From UKL13-2 sp964417885 (GTDB taxonomy: Bacteria > Pseudomonadota > Gammaproteobacteria > Burkholderiales > Usitatibacteraceae), in NCBI GenBank assembly GCA_964417885.1, contig CAYQKN010000003.1, forward strand, positions 1-64,000: DNA of 64,000 nucleotides. The letters run 5' to 3'. The position numbers and the translations under genes are program-made. The notes beneath the pieces are model-generated. The model made no database searches and was not told the origin of the DNA. It saw only the letters and a list, made by a program, of their open reading frames with translations. Of the stretch, positions 9,490-19,036 are shown in pieces (within the stretch, counting starts at the first letter, position 1; each line of letters starts with the position of its first letter).

Positions 9490-10260
9490 ATGAGCAGCGT
9501 CAGCAATACATACAGGCCGCTTGCCAGCGTGATTTACCTCGGCATCGCCGGGTTGAGCGGCAAGCCGGTCGCCGAACAGGCCAGGCTGCGCGCGCAACTC
9601 GATGCCGCCGTCGCCGCCGCCTCGACGCCGATGGCCGAGGCCGACCGCCTGGTGCTGGATGCGCCCGACGGCGCCGCGATCGTGGTGCTGGGCGATGCGC
9701 GCGGCGCGCTGCAGGCGGCGGAGCGGGCCGAGGCCGCCGGCCGCGGCGCGTTTGCCATCGGCATCAACCACGGCCCGGTCAGCCTGACCGCGGACCACGG
9801 CAACGATGCGCGCCTGATTGGCGACGGCATCGACGCCGCCATCAGCGTCGCCGGCTTCGCCACCGGCGAGGCGCTGATGCTGTCGCGCCCGTTTCGCGAC
9901 GCGCTGGCGGAATCGGCGCCGAATCTCGCCGCCGCCTTTCATCGTGCCGGCACCTATACCGATGCGCGGGTGCGGTCGCACGAAGTCTTTACCCGCAACG
10001 AAGCCGCGCGCCGGCGCGACATCCGCCGCCGCGTCGCCGCCACCGCGCTGATCGCCGCCGCCATCGTCGCACTCGGATTCGCCGCCCGTTTCGCGCTGCA
10101 GAGCCTGATCGAAGCGCGCCAGCCGGCGACGCTGGTGTTCGACATCCGGCCGCAGGGCGAGATCTACCTCGACGGCGTGTTGCGCGGCAAGGCGCCGGCG
10201 CTGGCCCGGTTGCAGGTGCCGCCCGGCAGCCACCGGATCGAAATCCGCAACGGCCGCTTT
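9490..10260 (+). CDS. Cyclase-like, membrane-anchored PEGA-domain protein (3' end in gap)
   Basis: The N-terminal 165 residues resemble a degenerate class III nucleotide cyclase fold (the GINHGPVSLT and RLIGDGIDAA segments are typical of these homology domains), but the metal-binding aspartates are not obvious. A membrane helix (about 180-202) follows, then a PEGA domain (about 213-257; GEIYLDGVLRGKAP) that would lie outside the membrane. The reading frame runs into the 100-N gap. The kinase fragment after the gap is in another nominal frame, but the gap size is arbitrary, so one fused protein or two genes cannot be decided. The ATG at 9490 lies downstream of an in-frame extension that has no support. 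Confidence 0.65.
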
Positions 10261-10360
10261 NNNNNNNNNNNNNNNNNNNNNNNNNNNNNNNNNNNNNNNN
10301 NNNNNNNNNNNNNNNNNNNNNNNNNNNNNNNNNNNNNNNNNNNNNNNNNNNNNNNNNNNN
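10261..10360. other. Assembly gap (100 N)
   Basis: A run of exactly 100 N, the usual placeholder for a gap of unknown size. It interrupts the PEGA protein and the start of the kinase. Confidence 0.99.
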
Positions 10361-11542
10361 GGACGCGGCGCGATGGGCGTGGTGCACCGCGCGGAGGATC
10401 CGTCGCTGGGCCGCATCGTGGCGATCAAGGCGGTCAAGCTGTCCGCCGACGCCGCCGACTCGATGGATTACCAGGCGCGTTTCTACCAGGAGGCCAAGGC
10501 CGCCGGCAGTCTCAGCCATCCGGGCATCATCACCATCTACGACACCGGCCACGAACAGAACTGGGCCTACATCGCGATGGAACTGCTGGAGGGGGTCGAA
10601 CTGCGCGGCTTGATGGCGCGCGGCCGGATGCCGCTGCACCAGGTGCTCGACATCACCGCCCAGGTCGCCGATGCGCTCGAGTTCGCCCACCAGCGCGGCG
10701 TGGTGCACCGCGACATCAAGCCCGGCAATATCATGGTGCTGCACGGCAATCACGCCAAGATCATGGATTTCGGCATCGCCCGCATGCGCGTGTCCAGCGT
10801 CGAAACCCAGGTCGGGCTGGTGCTGGGTTCGCCCAAGTACATGTCGCCGGAGCAGGTCGCCGGTCGCCGCGTCGACCATCGATCGGATATTTTTTCGCTG
10901 GGCGTGGTGCTGTTCGAGATGCTGGCCGGCATCGCACCGTTCTCCGGCCGCGATGTCGGCGACCTGATGTACGCGGTGGTCAATACCCATCCGCCGCGGC
11001 CCAGCCAGCTCAATCCGTCGGTGCCCGACATGCTCGACCTGATCGTGGCCAAGGCGCTGCACAAAGACCTGGCGGCCCGCTACCAGAGTGCGAGCGAGTT
11101 TGCCGCCGATCTTCGGTTGTGCCGCGACGCGCTGGGCGAGGAGATCGCGCCGCCGCCGGGCATGGGCGAATCAACGGTGCCGAACAGCGTCGAGGGCACG
11201 TCGCCGCTGCCGGCCGCTGCCGGCGACGACCCCGCCGCGGCGCAGGCAGCGTCGGATCCCGCGGCCGAAACGCGGCCCGCGGCCGATGCCACCACCGTAC
11301 CGCTGCCCTCACCTGCCATCACCAGTCCGCCGCCGGGACAGCTGTGGTTTTCGCGCCGATTCCCGTCCGCCAGCGCGCTGGCGCGGCTGACCCGGCCATC
11401 GCCGGATGACCTGCACCGGCTGTCGCGCGCGCCGCTGCCGGCCACGCTGCTTTCGCGCTGGCTGGCGACCCCGGGAGACTGGTTGCGCGCCATCGTGATC
11501 CTGGCCGCACTGCTGGCGGCGATCGTGATCGCGCTGGGCTGA
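10361..11542 (+). CDS. Membrane-anchored Ser/Thr protein kinase (5' end in gap)
   Basis: A Hanks-type kinase domain missing its first strand: it begins at the glycine-rich loop (GRGAMGVV) and shows the ATP lysine (VAIKAVKL), HRDIKPGN catalytic loop, DFG, the GSPKYMSPEQ activation segment and the helix-F aspartate (HRSDIFSLG). All catalytic residues are present, so it should be active. An alanine/proline-rich linker of about 100 residues leads to a single C-terminal membrane helix at the very end, a tail-anchored arrangement. Whether it is fused to the upstream cyclase-like/PEGA protein is hidden by the gap. Targets are unknown. Confidence 0.88.
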   Translation, partial: GRGAMGVVHRAEDPSLGRIVAIKAVKLSADAADSMDYQARFYQEAKAAGSLSHPGIITIYDTGHEQNWAYIAMELLEGVELRGLMARGRMPLHQVLDITAQVADALEFAHQRGVVHRDIKPGNIMVLHGNHAKIMDFGIARMRVSSVETQVGLVLGSPKYMSPEQVAGRRVDHRSDIFSLGVVLFEMLAGIAPFSGRDVGDLMYAVVNTHPPRPSQLNPSVPDMLDLIVAKALHKDLAARYQSASEFAADLRLCRDALGEEIAPPPGMGESTVPNSVEGTSPLPAAAGDDPAAAQAASDPAAETRPAADATTVPLPSPAITSPPPGQLWFSRRFPSASALARLTRPSPDDLHRLSRAPLPATLLSRWLATPGDWLRAIVILAALLAAIVIALG

Positions 11543-11707
11543 CCGCGCCAAAAACGCACCCGGACCTGGCGACCGGCAACCAAACCGGCAGCGGCTGGCG
11601 GCACGGCGGCTGGACCGTGCGCTTGCGAACACATTGTTGACAATTGTGACTGTCGCGTTCCGCTATCATGGGAAAAAATCCGCTCCCTTCCCTCCCCAAG
11701 GCTGTGA

Positions 11708-14269
11708 ATGCGTTACCCACACCTGCTGGCCAGAATTTTGCGCGCCGCCATGCCGGCCCTGCTGCTGCTCGGACTGCTGCCGGCCGTCGCCGGCGCGCAG
11801 GATAAAGCCGAGGCGGTACAACGCCACCCGCTGGAACTTCGCGCCCTGACCGACCCGGAGGGCGTGCTGCGTGAACTGCCGGCACTGCAGCTGGCCGCGA
11901 CCGCGGCGAAAGATTTCAAGCAACTGGCGTTGCTGCACCTGGCGGAATCGAATGCCTGCCGGGTGATCGCCAACTGGCCGTGCCAGAGTGATGCCGCCGC
12001 GCGCGCACGCACCGCCGCCGAAGGCGCGAAGCAGCCCGAGCTGCAGGTACGCGGCCTGATCCTGGAAAGCCGCGGCCGCATGGCGACGCAGGATTTCAGC
12101 CGTGCCGCCAGCCTGCTGGGCGATGCCGACCGGCTGTTGCAGCAACATCCGTTTCCCGACCTGAGCGCCGATGTGTTCCTCGCCTACTCTTCGCTCAGCT
12201 ACACCCTCGGCAAGCACGCCGTGGCGGCTGACTACGCCGAGCGCGGCCTGGCGGCGCTGGCCGGGCGGCCCTCGCTGCTGATCCGCGTCCGCCTGCTGCG
12301 CAACCAGGCACGCGCCATGGCGCAGCTGGGCAACACCACTGGAGCACGCGCCGTGCTCAAGCAGGCGCTGGACCTGGCGGCAACGATCAACGACCCCAAG
12401 CTCGGCGCCGAGCTCTACCTCGAAGACGCGCGCATCGCGCGGCTGACCGGCGATGTGCCGGTACAGCTTGCCAATGGCGAGCGCATCCTCGCGCTGGCGA
12501 GCCAGCTCAGCAACTCGCAGTTGAAGGGCCTCGGCCATGAAGTGCTCGGCCTGGCGGCACTGAACCAGGGTGACAGCGCCGGCGCCGAGCGCCAGCTGCA
12601 GCTGGCCTATGCCTCATTCAGCTCGCTCAAGCTGGAGCGCGACGAGCGCCGCGTGCTGCGCGCGCTGATCCGCAGCATGCTGGGCCGCAACCGGCCGCTG
12701 GCGCAGATTGAAGCGCTGATGAAACGCTCGCTGGCGCTCGAGGCCTCGCTCGAGGCCGACGATCGCAACATGGCAGCCGATGACTTCGAGGCGCGACTCA
12801 AGTACGCGCAGCAGGAGCTCGAGGTACAGCGGCTGGAGGCATCGGCCGCGCTGGCCGCGCAGCGCACCAAGGCGCTGGCCGATCAGCAGCGGCTGACGCT
12901 GGTCGCCGCCGCACTGAGCCTGGTGGTGTTGGCGGTGGTGGGCATGCTGCTGTGGCTGCAGCGCCGCTACAACAGCCGGTTGACGCAGGTGGTGGCGCAA
13001 CTGCGCGAGAGCGAATCGCGCTACCGGATGCTGGCGGAAAATTCGCGCGACATGGTGGTGCGGATGAAGCCGGACGGCCACCGTCTTTACGTTTCGCCCG
13101 CCTCGCACGAACTGCTCGGCCTCGATCCGTCGGAATTTTCCGAGCCGCGCTGGGACCTGGTGCATCCGGACGACCGCGAACGCATGGCCACCGCGCTGCG
13201 CGACCTGGGCCGCAACGGCGGCTCGGCCACGGTGGCCTATCGCGCACGCCACGTCAACGGCGAATACATCTGGCTGGAAGTGCTGGCGCGGCTGGTGACG
13301 AATACCGAAAACGGCGACGAACCGGAAATCGTCTATGCCGCGCGCGACATCACGGCACGGGTGCGTGCCGAAGAGGCGCTGACGCGATCGGAGGCGCGGA
13401 TGCGCGCCATCACCGACAATATCCCGGCGCTGATCACGCGTCTCGACAAGGACATGCGCTACACCTTCGCCAACGCCTATGTCGGCCAGGTGTTCGACAT
13501 CGACCCGGCGGCCATGGTCGGCCGCACCATGATCGAGATTCACGGCGAGCGCATCCATCAGGAAACCCTGTCATATGTCGAGGCTGCGTTGCGCGGCGAG
13601 TCGGTCAGCTTCGACGGTGTCGCCACGGTGCGAGGTCGCACCTTTCACTACCAGGCGAGCTATGTGCCCGACCGCGACAGCGACGGCAACGTGCAGGGCT
13701 TCTACGCGCTCACCTTCGACATCACCAAGCTGAAGCTGGCCGAAGCGGAACTCGACCGCATGGCGCGCAGCGACAGCCTGACCGGGGTTGCCAACCGGCG
13801 CTATTTCGAGGAGCGGCTGGCCAATGCGCTGGTTCGCAGCCGGCGGCAAAGCAGTGCGCTGGCGGTCCTTTGTCTCGACATCGACCACTTCAAGACCATC
13901 AACGACCGCTACGGCCACCCGTTCGGCGACGCGGTGATTGTCGCTTTCGCCCGCAGCCTGCAGTCGTGCATCCGCGAGGACGACCTGGTCGCGCGGCTGG
14001 GCGGCGACGAGTTCGTCATCATGATCGAGAACGCGACCACCGGGTCGGCCGAGAGCGTGGCCGCCAAACTGCTGGCGATCCTGCAGCTGCCGATGGTGAT
14101 CGAGGGCACCACGCTGCCGGTGACCGCGAGTATTGGCATCGCCTACAGTGTCCATGGTGCATCGGCACGATCGCTGATGGACCACGCCGACCAGGCCCTG
14201 TATGCCGCCAAGGCGGCCGGTCGCAACACCTGCCGCACCGCGCCGGCCGGCCAGCTGTCGGCCGCCTGA
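11708..14269 (+). CDS. TPR-PAS-PAS-GGDEF diguanylate cyclase
   Basis: 853 residues: signal peptide (cleavage near AGAQD), TPR-like region (about 35-385), one membrane helix (about 395-420), two PAS/PAC domains (about 435-560 and 565-685) and a C-terminal GGDEF domain. The loop is LGGDEF with an REDD I-site five residues ahead, so active and feedback-inhibited synthesis is expected. Its N-terminal layout resembles that of the cyclase at 1450-3321. AAGG lies six bases before the ATG. The gene is monocistronic, downstream of the kinase and 165 bp from it. Confidence 0.9.
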   Translation: MRYPHLLARILRAAMPALLLLGLLPAVAGAQDKAEAVQRHPLELRALTDPEGVLRELPALQLAATAAKDFKQLALLHLAESNACRVIANWPCQSDAAARARTAAEGAKQPELQVRGLILESRGRMATQDFSRAASLLGDADRLLQQHPFPDLSADVFLAYSSLSYTLGKHAVAADYAERGLAALAGRPSLLIRVRLLRNQARAMAQLGNTTGARAVLKQALDLAATINDPKLGAELYLEDARIARLTGDVPVQLANGERILALASQLSNSQLKGLGHEVLGLAALNQGDSAGAERQLQLAYASFSSLKLERDERRVLRALIRSMLGRNRPLAQIEALMKRSLALEASLEADDRNMAADDFEARLKYAQQELEVQRLEASAALAAQRTKALADQQRLTLVAAALSLVVLAVVGMLLWLQRRYNSRLTQVVAQLRESESRYRMLAENSRDMVVRMKPDGHRLYVSPASHELLGLDPSEFSEPRWDLVHPDDRERMATALRDLGRNGGSATVAYRARHVNGEYIWLEVLARLVTNTENGDEPEIVYAARDITARVRAEEALTRSEARMRAITDNIPALITRLDKDMRYTFANAYVGQVFDIDPAAMVGRTMIEIHGERIHQETLSYVEAALRGESVSFDGVATVRGRTFHYQASYVPDRDSDGNVQGFYALTFDITKLKLAEAELDRMARSDSLTGVANRRYFEERLANALVRSRRQSSALAVLCLDIDHFKTINDRYGHPFGDAVIVAFARSLQSCIREDDLVARLGGDEFVIMIENATTGSAESVAAKLLAILQLPMVIEGTTLPVTASIGIAYSVHGASARSLMDHADQALYAAKAAGRNTCRTAPAGQLSAA

Positions 14270-14332
14270 CAACGCCTGCATCCGCCGCTTCGCCGTCCGC
14301 CGGCCGCTGCCGGCGCGCGGCATCCGTGCCGC

Positions 14333-14548
14333 TCAGGCCGCAGCGGTAGCCGTTGCCGGCGCTGCCGATGTCACCTGTTCCAGTAGTAACAGTTCCTGGC
14401 GGGTGGCGCGCAAGTGATGGCCGTCGCAGGTGACAAACAGGGCCGAGCCGCGCAGCAGCAGTTCTTCATCGTCCACCAGGCCGTAGTGCGGCCGCTGGAA
14501 TCCGCGGCTGCGCCACGGCAGCAGCAATGCCATTCTCATCGGTTTCAT
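14333..14548 (-). CDS. Small hypothetical protein
   Basis: A 71-residue reading frame that starts MKPMRMALLLPW. A GGGAG ribosome site lies nine bases before the ATG, which is why I prefer it to the upstream in-frame ATG at 14596. The middle is acidic and leucine rich (VDDEELLLRG) and the end alanine rich. I do not recognise a family. It sits in the otherwise empty stretch between the GGDEF gene and phoX, transcribed against both. It could be a chance frame in GC-rich DNA. Confidence 0.4.
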   Translation of the reverse strand: MKPMRMALLLPWRSRGFQRPHYGLVDDEELLLRGSALFVTCDGHHLRATRQELLLLEQVTSAAPATATAAA

Positions 14549-14656
14549 TTCTTCGCACTCCCGCGACGCGCAGCGCCGGATGCGGCACCCGCTCAATGCC
14601 TGGATGCTGCCATGCCAATGTGAGAATTCGGTGACAGCCGTGTATCAGATCGCAGC

Positions 14657-14695
14657 CGTCACATCAGCGTCACGCGGCGTTAACGGTGCCGTCAT
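14657..14695 (+). promoter_or_regulatory. Putative PhoB box array upstream of phoX
   Basis: CGTCAC occurs at 14657 and 14668, a degenerate GTTAAC at 14679 and CGTCAT at 14690. All are spaced exactly 11 bp apart, the helical phasing of PhoB half-sites (consensus CTGTCAT). The array ends 42 bp before the phoX start. The match is to period and core rather than to the full consensus. Confidence 0.5.
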
Positions 14696-14736
14696 GTGCG
14701 GCCGGAATACTGGCGCCTTCACAACAGGAGCCACGC

Positions 14737-16953
14737 ATGACGCACGCATCGACCATCCCGCACACCGGGCAGCATGACGACGACAACGATCTGAATCCCA
14801 CCGCCAATCCGGCTTTCGACAGCATTGTCGAAGCGCGCATGTCGCGGCGCGAGGTGCTCAAGGGCGGCGCCGCCGCCACCGGCATGAAACTGTTCGGTTC
14901 CTTCGGCCTGGTCGGACTGGCCGGCTGCGGCTCCGACAACAACGACCCGGCGCTGCCGGCTGCGGCCGCACCACCGCCCCCGCCACCGGTGCTGGGTTTT
15001 TCCGCCGTGGCCAAGAGCCTGGCCGACGCCGTCTCGGTACCGCCCGGCTACACCGCATCGGTGCTGTTTCGCCTCGGCGATCCGATCACCGCTACCACCG
15101 CCGAATACCGCAATGACGGCACCGACGCGGCCGCGTCGTTCGCCAATCGCGCCGGCGATCACCACGACGGCATGCATTTCTTTGGCGTCGGCGCCAACGG
15201 CCAGTACAGCCCGGGCGCCAGCGAGCGCGGACTGCTGGTGATGAACCATGAAGCGATCACGCCCGCCTTCCTGCATCCGAACGGCGCCACCACCGTCAGC
15301 GGGGTGCGCACGGTGGCCGAGGAAGTCCTGCGTGAGTTCTATCTGCATGGTGTCAGCGTGATCGAGGTCAACAAGACCGGCAACACGTTCAGCTACAACC
15401 GCGGCTCCGCGTTCAATCGCCGCATTCACACCCTGACCGAGATGGAACTGGCGGGCCCGGCCGCGCGCACGCCGCTGATGATCACCAGATTCTCACCAGA
15501 CGGCTCGAAGACCCGCGGCACCGTCAACAACTGCGCCAATGGCTACACGCCGTGGGGCACCTATCTCACCTGCGAGGAAAACTGGGCCGGCTACTTCCGC
15601 CGCATCGCCGCCACCGACAACCCCAATCGCAGCGCCAAGGAACTGGCCTCGTTCGCACGTTACGGCGTGACCGGCACCGGCCGCGAACTGTGGGCCACCG
15701 TCACCCCGGACACGGCGGACAATCTTTACGGCCGCTGGAACGCCGCCAAACTGGGTGTCTCGGCTGACGGCAGCGATGATTACCGCAACGTGGCCAACAC
15801 CTATGGCTGGAACGTCGAGATCGACCCGTTCAACGCGACATCGGTGCCGAAAAAGCGTACCGCCATGGGACGCTTCGCCCACGAAGGCGCATGGATCGGC
15901 CCGGTCGCGGCCGGCAAGCCGCTGGTCTGGTACATGGGCTGCGATTCGCGCGGCGAGTACATCTACAAATACGTCTCCACCGCCAATTGGGATCCGGCGG
16001 ATGCGACCCGCGGCATGGCCGCCGGCGACAAATACCTGAACGACGGCCGCCTGTATGTGGCCCGGTTCGCCAGCGACGGCACCGGGCAGTGGATTGAACT
16101 GCGCTTCGGCCTCAACGGTATCACCGCCGCCAATGCCGCCTATGCCTTCAGCGACCAGGCCGATGTGCTGGTCAACACCCGCCCCGCTGCGGATGCCGTT
16201 GGCGCGACCAAAATGGACCGGCCGGAATGGGGCGCGGTGAACCCGCTCAATGGCGAGGTGTACATGACGCTGACCAACAATTCGCAGCGCACCGTGGCCA
16301 CCGCCGACAGCGCCAATCCGCTTTTCTACAACGACATCCGCACCAACGGCGTAAACCAGCGCGGCAACCCGAACGGCCACATCATTCGCTGGCTCGAAAC
16401 CCTGTCCGAGCCGTCGGCGACCACCTTCGCCTGGGACGTGTACCTGTTCGGCGCCCGCGCCACCCAGGATGCCAACAACGTCAACCTGTCGGGACTCAGC
16501 CAGAACAACGATTTCTCCAGCCCGGACGGCCTCTGGTTCAGCCGCGCCAGCAACGTCTGCTGGATCCAGACCGACGACGGCGCCTTCACCGATGTCACCA
16601 ATTGCATGCTGCTGGCGGCCGCGCCGGGTGCGGTCGGCGACGGCGGCAAGAAGAGTATCACCATTGCCGACGGCACCACCACCCGTACCCTTGATACCTA
16701 TGTCGGCAAGGCGCCGGGAGAGGTCAACCTGCGCCGCTTCCTGGTGGGCCCGAAAGAGTGCGAAATCACCGGACTCGCCGAAAGTGCGGACGGCCGCGCG
16801 CTGTTCGTCAACATCCAGCATCCGGGTGAAGATACCGCGCCAAATTTCACCACCCGGGCCTATGGCAGTTACTGGCCGGACGGTGGCACCAGCCGGCCAC
16901 GTTCCGCGACGATTGTCATCACGCGCAATGACGGCGGCGTGATCGGCCTCTGA
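14737..16953 (+). CDS. phoX: PhoX-family alkaline phosphatase, Tat-exported
   Basis: 738 residues. A twin-arginine signal (MSRREVLKGG, about residues 35-44) is followed by a hydrophobic core and LAGC, so the mature enzyme may be a Tat-exported lipoprotein. The body is DUF839/PhoX: conserved NNCANG, TCEENW, KYVSTANWDP and DNLYGRWN segments are visible. PhoX enzymes are Ca/Fe-dependent phosphatases that release phosphate from organic esters outside the cytoplasm. CAGGAG precedes the ATG at 14737. An 11-bp-phased Pho-box-like array lies upstream and a strong hairpin terminator downstream, so it is probably transcribed alone on phosphate starvation. Confidence 0.85.
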   Translation: MTHASTIPHTGQHDDDNDLNPTANPAFDSIVEARMSRREVLKGGAAATGMKLFGSFGLVGLAGCGSDNNDPALPAAAAPPPPPPVLGFSAVAKSLADAVSVPPGYTASVLFRLGDPITATTAEYRNDGTDAAASFANRAGDHHDGMHFFGVGANGQYSPGASERGLLVMNHEAITPAFLHPNGATTVSGVRTVAEEVLREFYLHGVSVIEVNKTGNTFSYNRGSAFNRRIHTLTEMELAGPAARTPLMITRFSPDGSKTRGTVNNCANGYTPWGTYLTCEENWAGYFRRIAATDNPNRSAKELASFARYGVTGTGRELWATVTPDTADNLYGRWNAAKLGVSADGSDDYRNVANTYGWNVEIDPFNATSVPKKRTAMGRFAHEGAWIGPVAAGKPLVWYMGCDSRGEYIYKYVSTANWDPADATRGMAAGDKYLNDGRLYVARFASDGTGQWIELRFGLNGITAANAAYAFSDQADVLVNTRPAADAVGATKMDRPEWGAVNPLNGEVYMTLTNNSQRTVATADSANPLFYNDIRTNGVNQRGNPNGHIIRWLETLSEPSATTFAWDVYLFGARATQDANNVNLSGLSQNNDFSSPDGLWFSRASNVCWIQTDDGAFTDVTNCMLLAAAPGAVGDGGKKSITIADGTTTRTLDTYVGKAPGEVNLRRFLVGPKECEITGLAESADGRALFVNIQHPGEDTAPNFTTRAYGSYWPDGGTSRPRSATIVITRNDGGVIGL

Positions 16954-16963
16954 CCGGCAAGGG

Positions 16964-17023
16964 AAAAATCGACGGTCGCGACACGGTACAACTCATGCAC
17001 CGTGTCGCGGCCGTCGCGTTTTA
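16964..17023. terminator. Bidirectional rho-independent terminator
   Basis: An 18-bp stem (16970-16987 pairs with 16999-17016, one mismatch) has an 11-nt loop, A-rich sequence on the left and TTTT on the right. It sits between convergent phoX and uspA and could serve both. Confidence 0.85.
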
Positions 17024-17033
17024 TCTGTCGCGT

Positions 17034-17508
17034 TTACCTTGCTGAAGACTTCGGGTCGCGATACACCAGCACCGGGATGTCGCACATCGCCTGCACCTTG
17101 GTGGTGACACTGCCGAGAATCATCTGCGAGAACAGCCCGCGACCGTGGGCGCCGATGAAAATCAGGTCGCATGGCGCTTCCGCCGACGAGGCAGTGGCGA
17201 CGATGGCGGCGGCCGGGCTGTCAGCGGCCATGCCGAACGCATGACACTTCACGCCGGCTTCCTGCGCCGCCTGCTCGATCACCGAAAGATATTTTTTCGC
17301 CGCCTTCTGCTGCTCCGCCTCGTAAGCCTCCGCGGATATCAGCGACGGCGAGGCAACAAACGGCTCGGTGGCGGAGATGAAAAACAACGGGTAGACATAA
17401 AGCCCCACCACGGATGCGTCAAGAAACTTCGCCAGTTCGACGGCGGCGCGCGCCGAGTGTTCGGAACGCAGTGAGCCATCGGTCGGAACAAGAATTCGCT
17501 TGAACATG
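17034..17508 (-). CDS. Universal stress protein UspA family
   Basis: 158-residue single Usp domain. It starts FKRILVPTDGS and ends with the ATP-binding signature GAHGRG...LGSVT (G-x2-G-x9-G-S/T), so this is a nucleotide-binding type. Such proteins support survival under energy, oxygen or membrane stress. The ATG at 17508 is preceded by GGGAG. The region upstream is lost to the gap, so its promoter cannot be read. RidA lies beyond the gap on the same strand. Confidence 0.9.
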
Positions 17509-17566
17509 GTGGTCTCCCGGATCGGCCCGGTTCGGGCCTGCGCTTCCAGATTACGCGCCGGCAGGC

Positions 17567-17666
17567 NNNNNNNNNNNNNNNNNNNNNNNNNNNNNNNNNN
17601 NNNNNNNNNNNNNNNNNNNNNNNNNNNNNNNNNNNNNNNNNNNNNNNNNNNNNNNNNNNNNNNNNN
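17567..17666. other. Assembly gap (100 N)
   Basis: Exactly 100 N. It removes the promoter region of uspA and the last few codons of the ridA-like gene. Confidence 0.99.
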
Positions 17667-18146
17667 CCTGAACTGCACTTCGCCTTCGATCTCCACCGGA
17701 ATGTCAAACGGGAGTTCGGCCATGCCGACCGCACTGCGCGCGTGCGCGCCAATCTCGGCGCCATACAGTTCCAGGATCAGGTCCGAGAAGCCGTTGATCA
17801 CGCTCGGCTGGCGGTTGAACCATGCGGTGGAATTGACCATGCCGAACACGCGCACCCAGGCCGTGATGCGGTCGAGATCGCCCAACGCGCGCTGCAGGCT
17901 GCCGAGGATGGACAGTGCGGTCAGGCGCGCGGCGGCATAACCCTGATCGACAGTCAGGTCACGGCCGACCTTGCCCAGCGGCGTGGCGATCGAACCATCG
18001 GCGTTTTGCGGACCGTGACCGGAAATGATGGCGCGGTTATCGATCAGCCGGACAAACGGAAATGGCAGCAACGTGCCGGCCGGCGCCTTCAGCGGTGGCG
18101 GCAACACCAGCCCAAGCGAGGCAAGGCGATCTTCGATTCTGGACAT
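17667..18146 (-). CDS. RidA/YjgF-family protein (C-terminus in gap)
   Basis: 160 residues visible, opening MSRIEDRLASLGL and containing the family's substrate-pocket strands (RAIISGHGPQ, ITAWVRVFGMV, RSAVGMAELP, VEIEGEVQF). This longer subgroup is common in proteobacteria. RidA proteins hydrolyse reactive enamine/imine intermediates, but many paralogues differ, so the substrate is open. The end of the domain is reached just before the gap, so only a few residues should be missing. The ATG at 18146 begins the conserved region; the long upstream extension of the frame is not supported. Confidence 0.82.
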
Positions 18147-18290
18147 GGGACAACTTTCGTTGGATGGTCGGACGCGGCACGCATCCGCGCACCGCCGTTG
18201 CCCGAATACTAGTCTGTTCGTGCAAGCGGCGGGCACAAAATCGCCGCGTTGGCGCGACATTTGATGTCCGCCGGCATGTGCATGGCCGTA

Positions 18291-18310
18291 TGTGCGACCG
18301 CGTACAGACC
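18291..18310 (+). promoter_or_regulatory. Shared upstream element TGTGCGA-N3-CGTACAGACC, copy 1
   Basis: The 17 fixed bases recur exactly at 36354-36373, upstream of a FecR/DUF6600 gene. Here the element lies 121 bp before the DUF3096 gene. It may be a regulator site or a stress-type promoter; this is inference from recurrence. Confidence 0.45.
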
Positions 18311-18431
18311 GTACGCCACCGCCAGCGCTATAAACGACCAGGCGTCATTGACTTCGGTGACCCGGATGCCGGCAGCTGTCACCGCTGCCAAAGCCAACTC
18401 CCATTTCACGAACCCCCAACAGGAATCAACC

Positions 18432-18584
18432 ATGAACATGACACTGACCGCCGGCCCGCTGATCTCGCTGATCGCCGGCATCCTCATCCTGGTAATGCCG
18501 AGACTGCTGAACTACATTGTTGCCGTCTACCTGATCGTCATCGGCCTGCTGGGCCTGTTCGGCGGCAACATCAACTTCCGCTAG
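18432..18584 (+). CDS. DUF3096 small membrane protein
   Basis: 50 residues, almost entirely two hydrophobic helices (LISLIAGILILVMPRLLNYIVAVYLIVIG is the core, read as two halves), ending GGNINFR. This matches the DUF3096 family of tiny inner-membrane proteins of unknown function, often induced by stress. An AGGA ribosome site precedes the ATG. The 285-bp upstream region contains the element shared with 36354. It is convergent with the PhnA-like gene. Confidence 0.85.
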   Translation: MNMTLTAGPLISLIAGILILVMPRLLNYIVAVYLIVIGLLGLFGGNINFR

Positions 18585-18646
18585 TGCGCTCCGATCGACT
18601 CCTTCCCCCGCAGCATGCGGGAGGGAGCCGGTCGTTGAGAAAAAAA

Positions 18647-18865
18647 TCAGGCCTTCTTCAAAAAGCAGGTCTTCAGCACCAGTCCCTTCACCTTGTCCGC
18701 ATTGCACTCGATCTGTTCCGGATCGTCCGTCAGACGGATATTCCTGATCACCGTGCCACGCTTGAGCGTGACCGACGTGCCCTTCACCTTCAGGTCCTTG
18801 ATCACGTGCACCGCATCGCCGTCGGCGAGCAGGTTGCCGTTGCTGTCTTTTACGTCCATGTTCAT
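18647..18865 (-). CDS. PhnA/YjdM C-terminal domain protein (lacks zinc ribbon)
   Basis: 72 residues that match only the C-terminal domain of YjdM/PhnA: VKDSNGNLLADGD, VIKDLKVKGTS and the LKTCFLKK end. The usual N-terminal zinc-ribbon domain (about 40 residues) is absent and no frame for it lies upstream, so this is a complete short form rather than a fragment. YjdM was once linked to phosphonate use, but its function is unsettled. Two ATGs (18865, 18859) are possible; AGGA is better spaced for the second. Confidence 0.8.
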   Translation of the reverse strand: MNMDVKDSNGNLLADGDAVHVIKDLKVKGTSVTLKRGTVIRNIRLTDDPEQIECNADKVKGLVLKTCFLKKA

Positions 18866-19036
18866 TTCCTGGTCTGGTTGATTTGGTGCGCCGTACGCGC
18901 TGCCGTGTGCCGCAAGCGAAAAACTTGTCCCCTGATGCGGCCCGGTTCAAGTCTATCGCGCCTCCCATCGCCCCGGCACGACCGTGATAGCACTCAGACA
19001 TCCGCCAGCCAGCTGCGCTGTTGCAAATGGAATACC

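Noticed and set aside
18585..18632. Terminator between DUF3096 and the PhnA-like gene
   Set aside because: An imperfect hairpin is visible, but there is no T run on the plus strand and the stem has mismatches; not strong enough to list.
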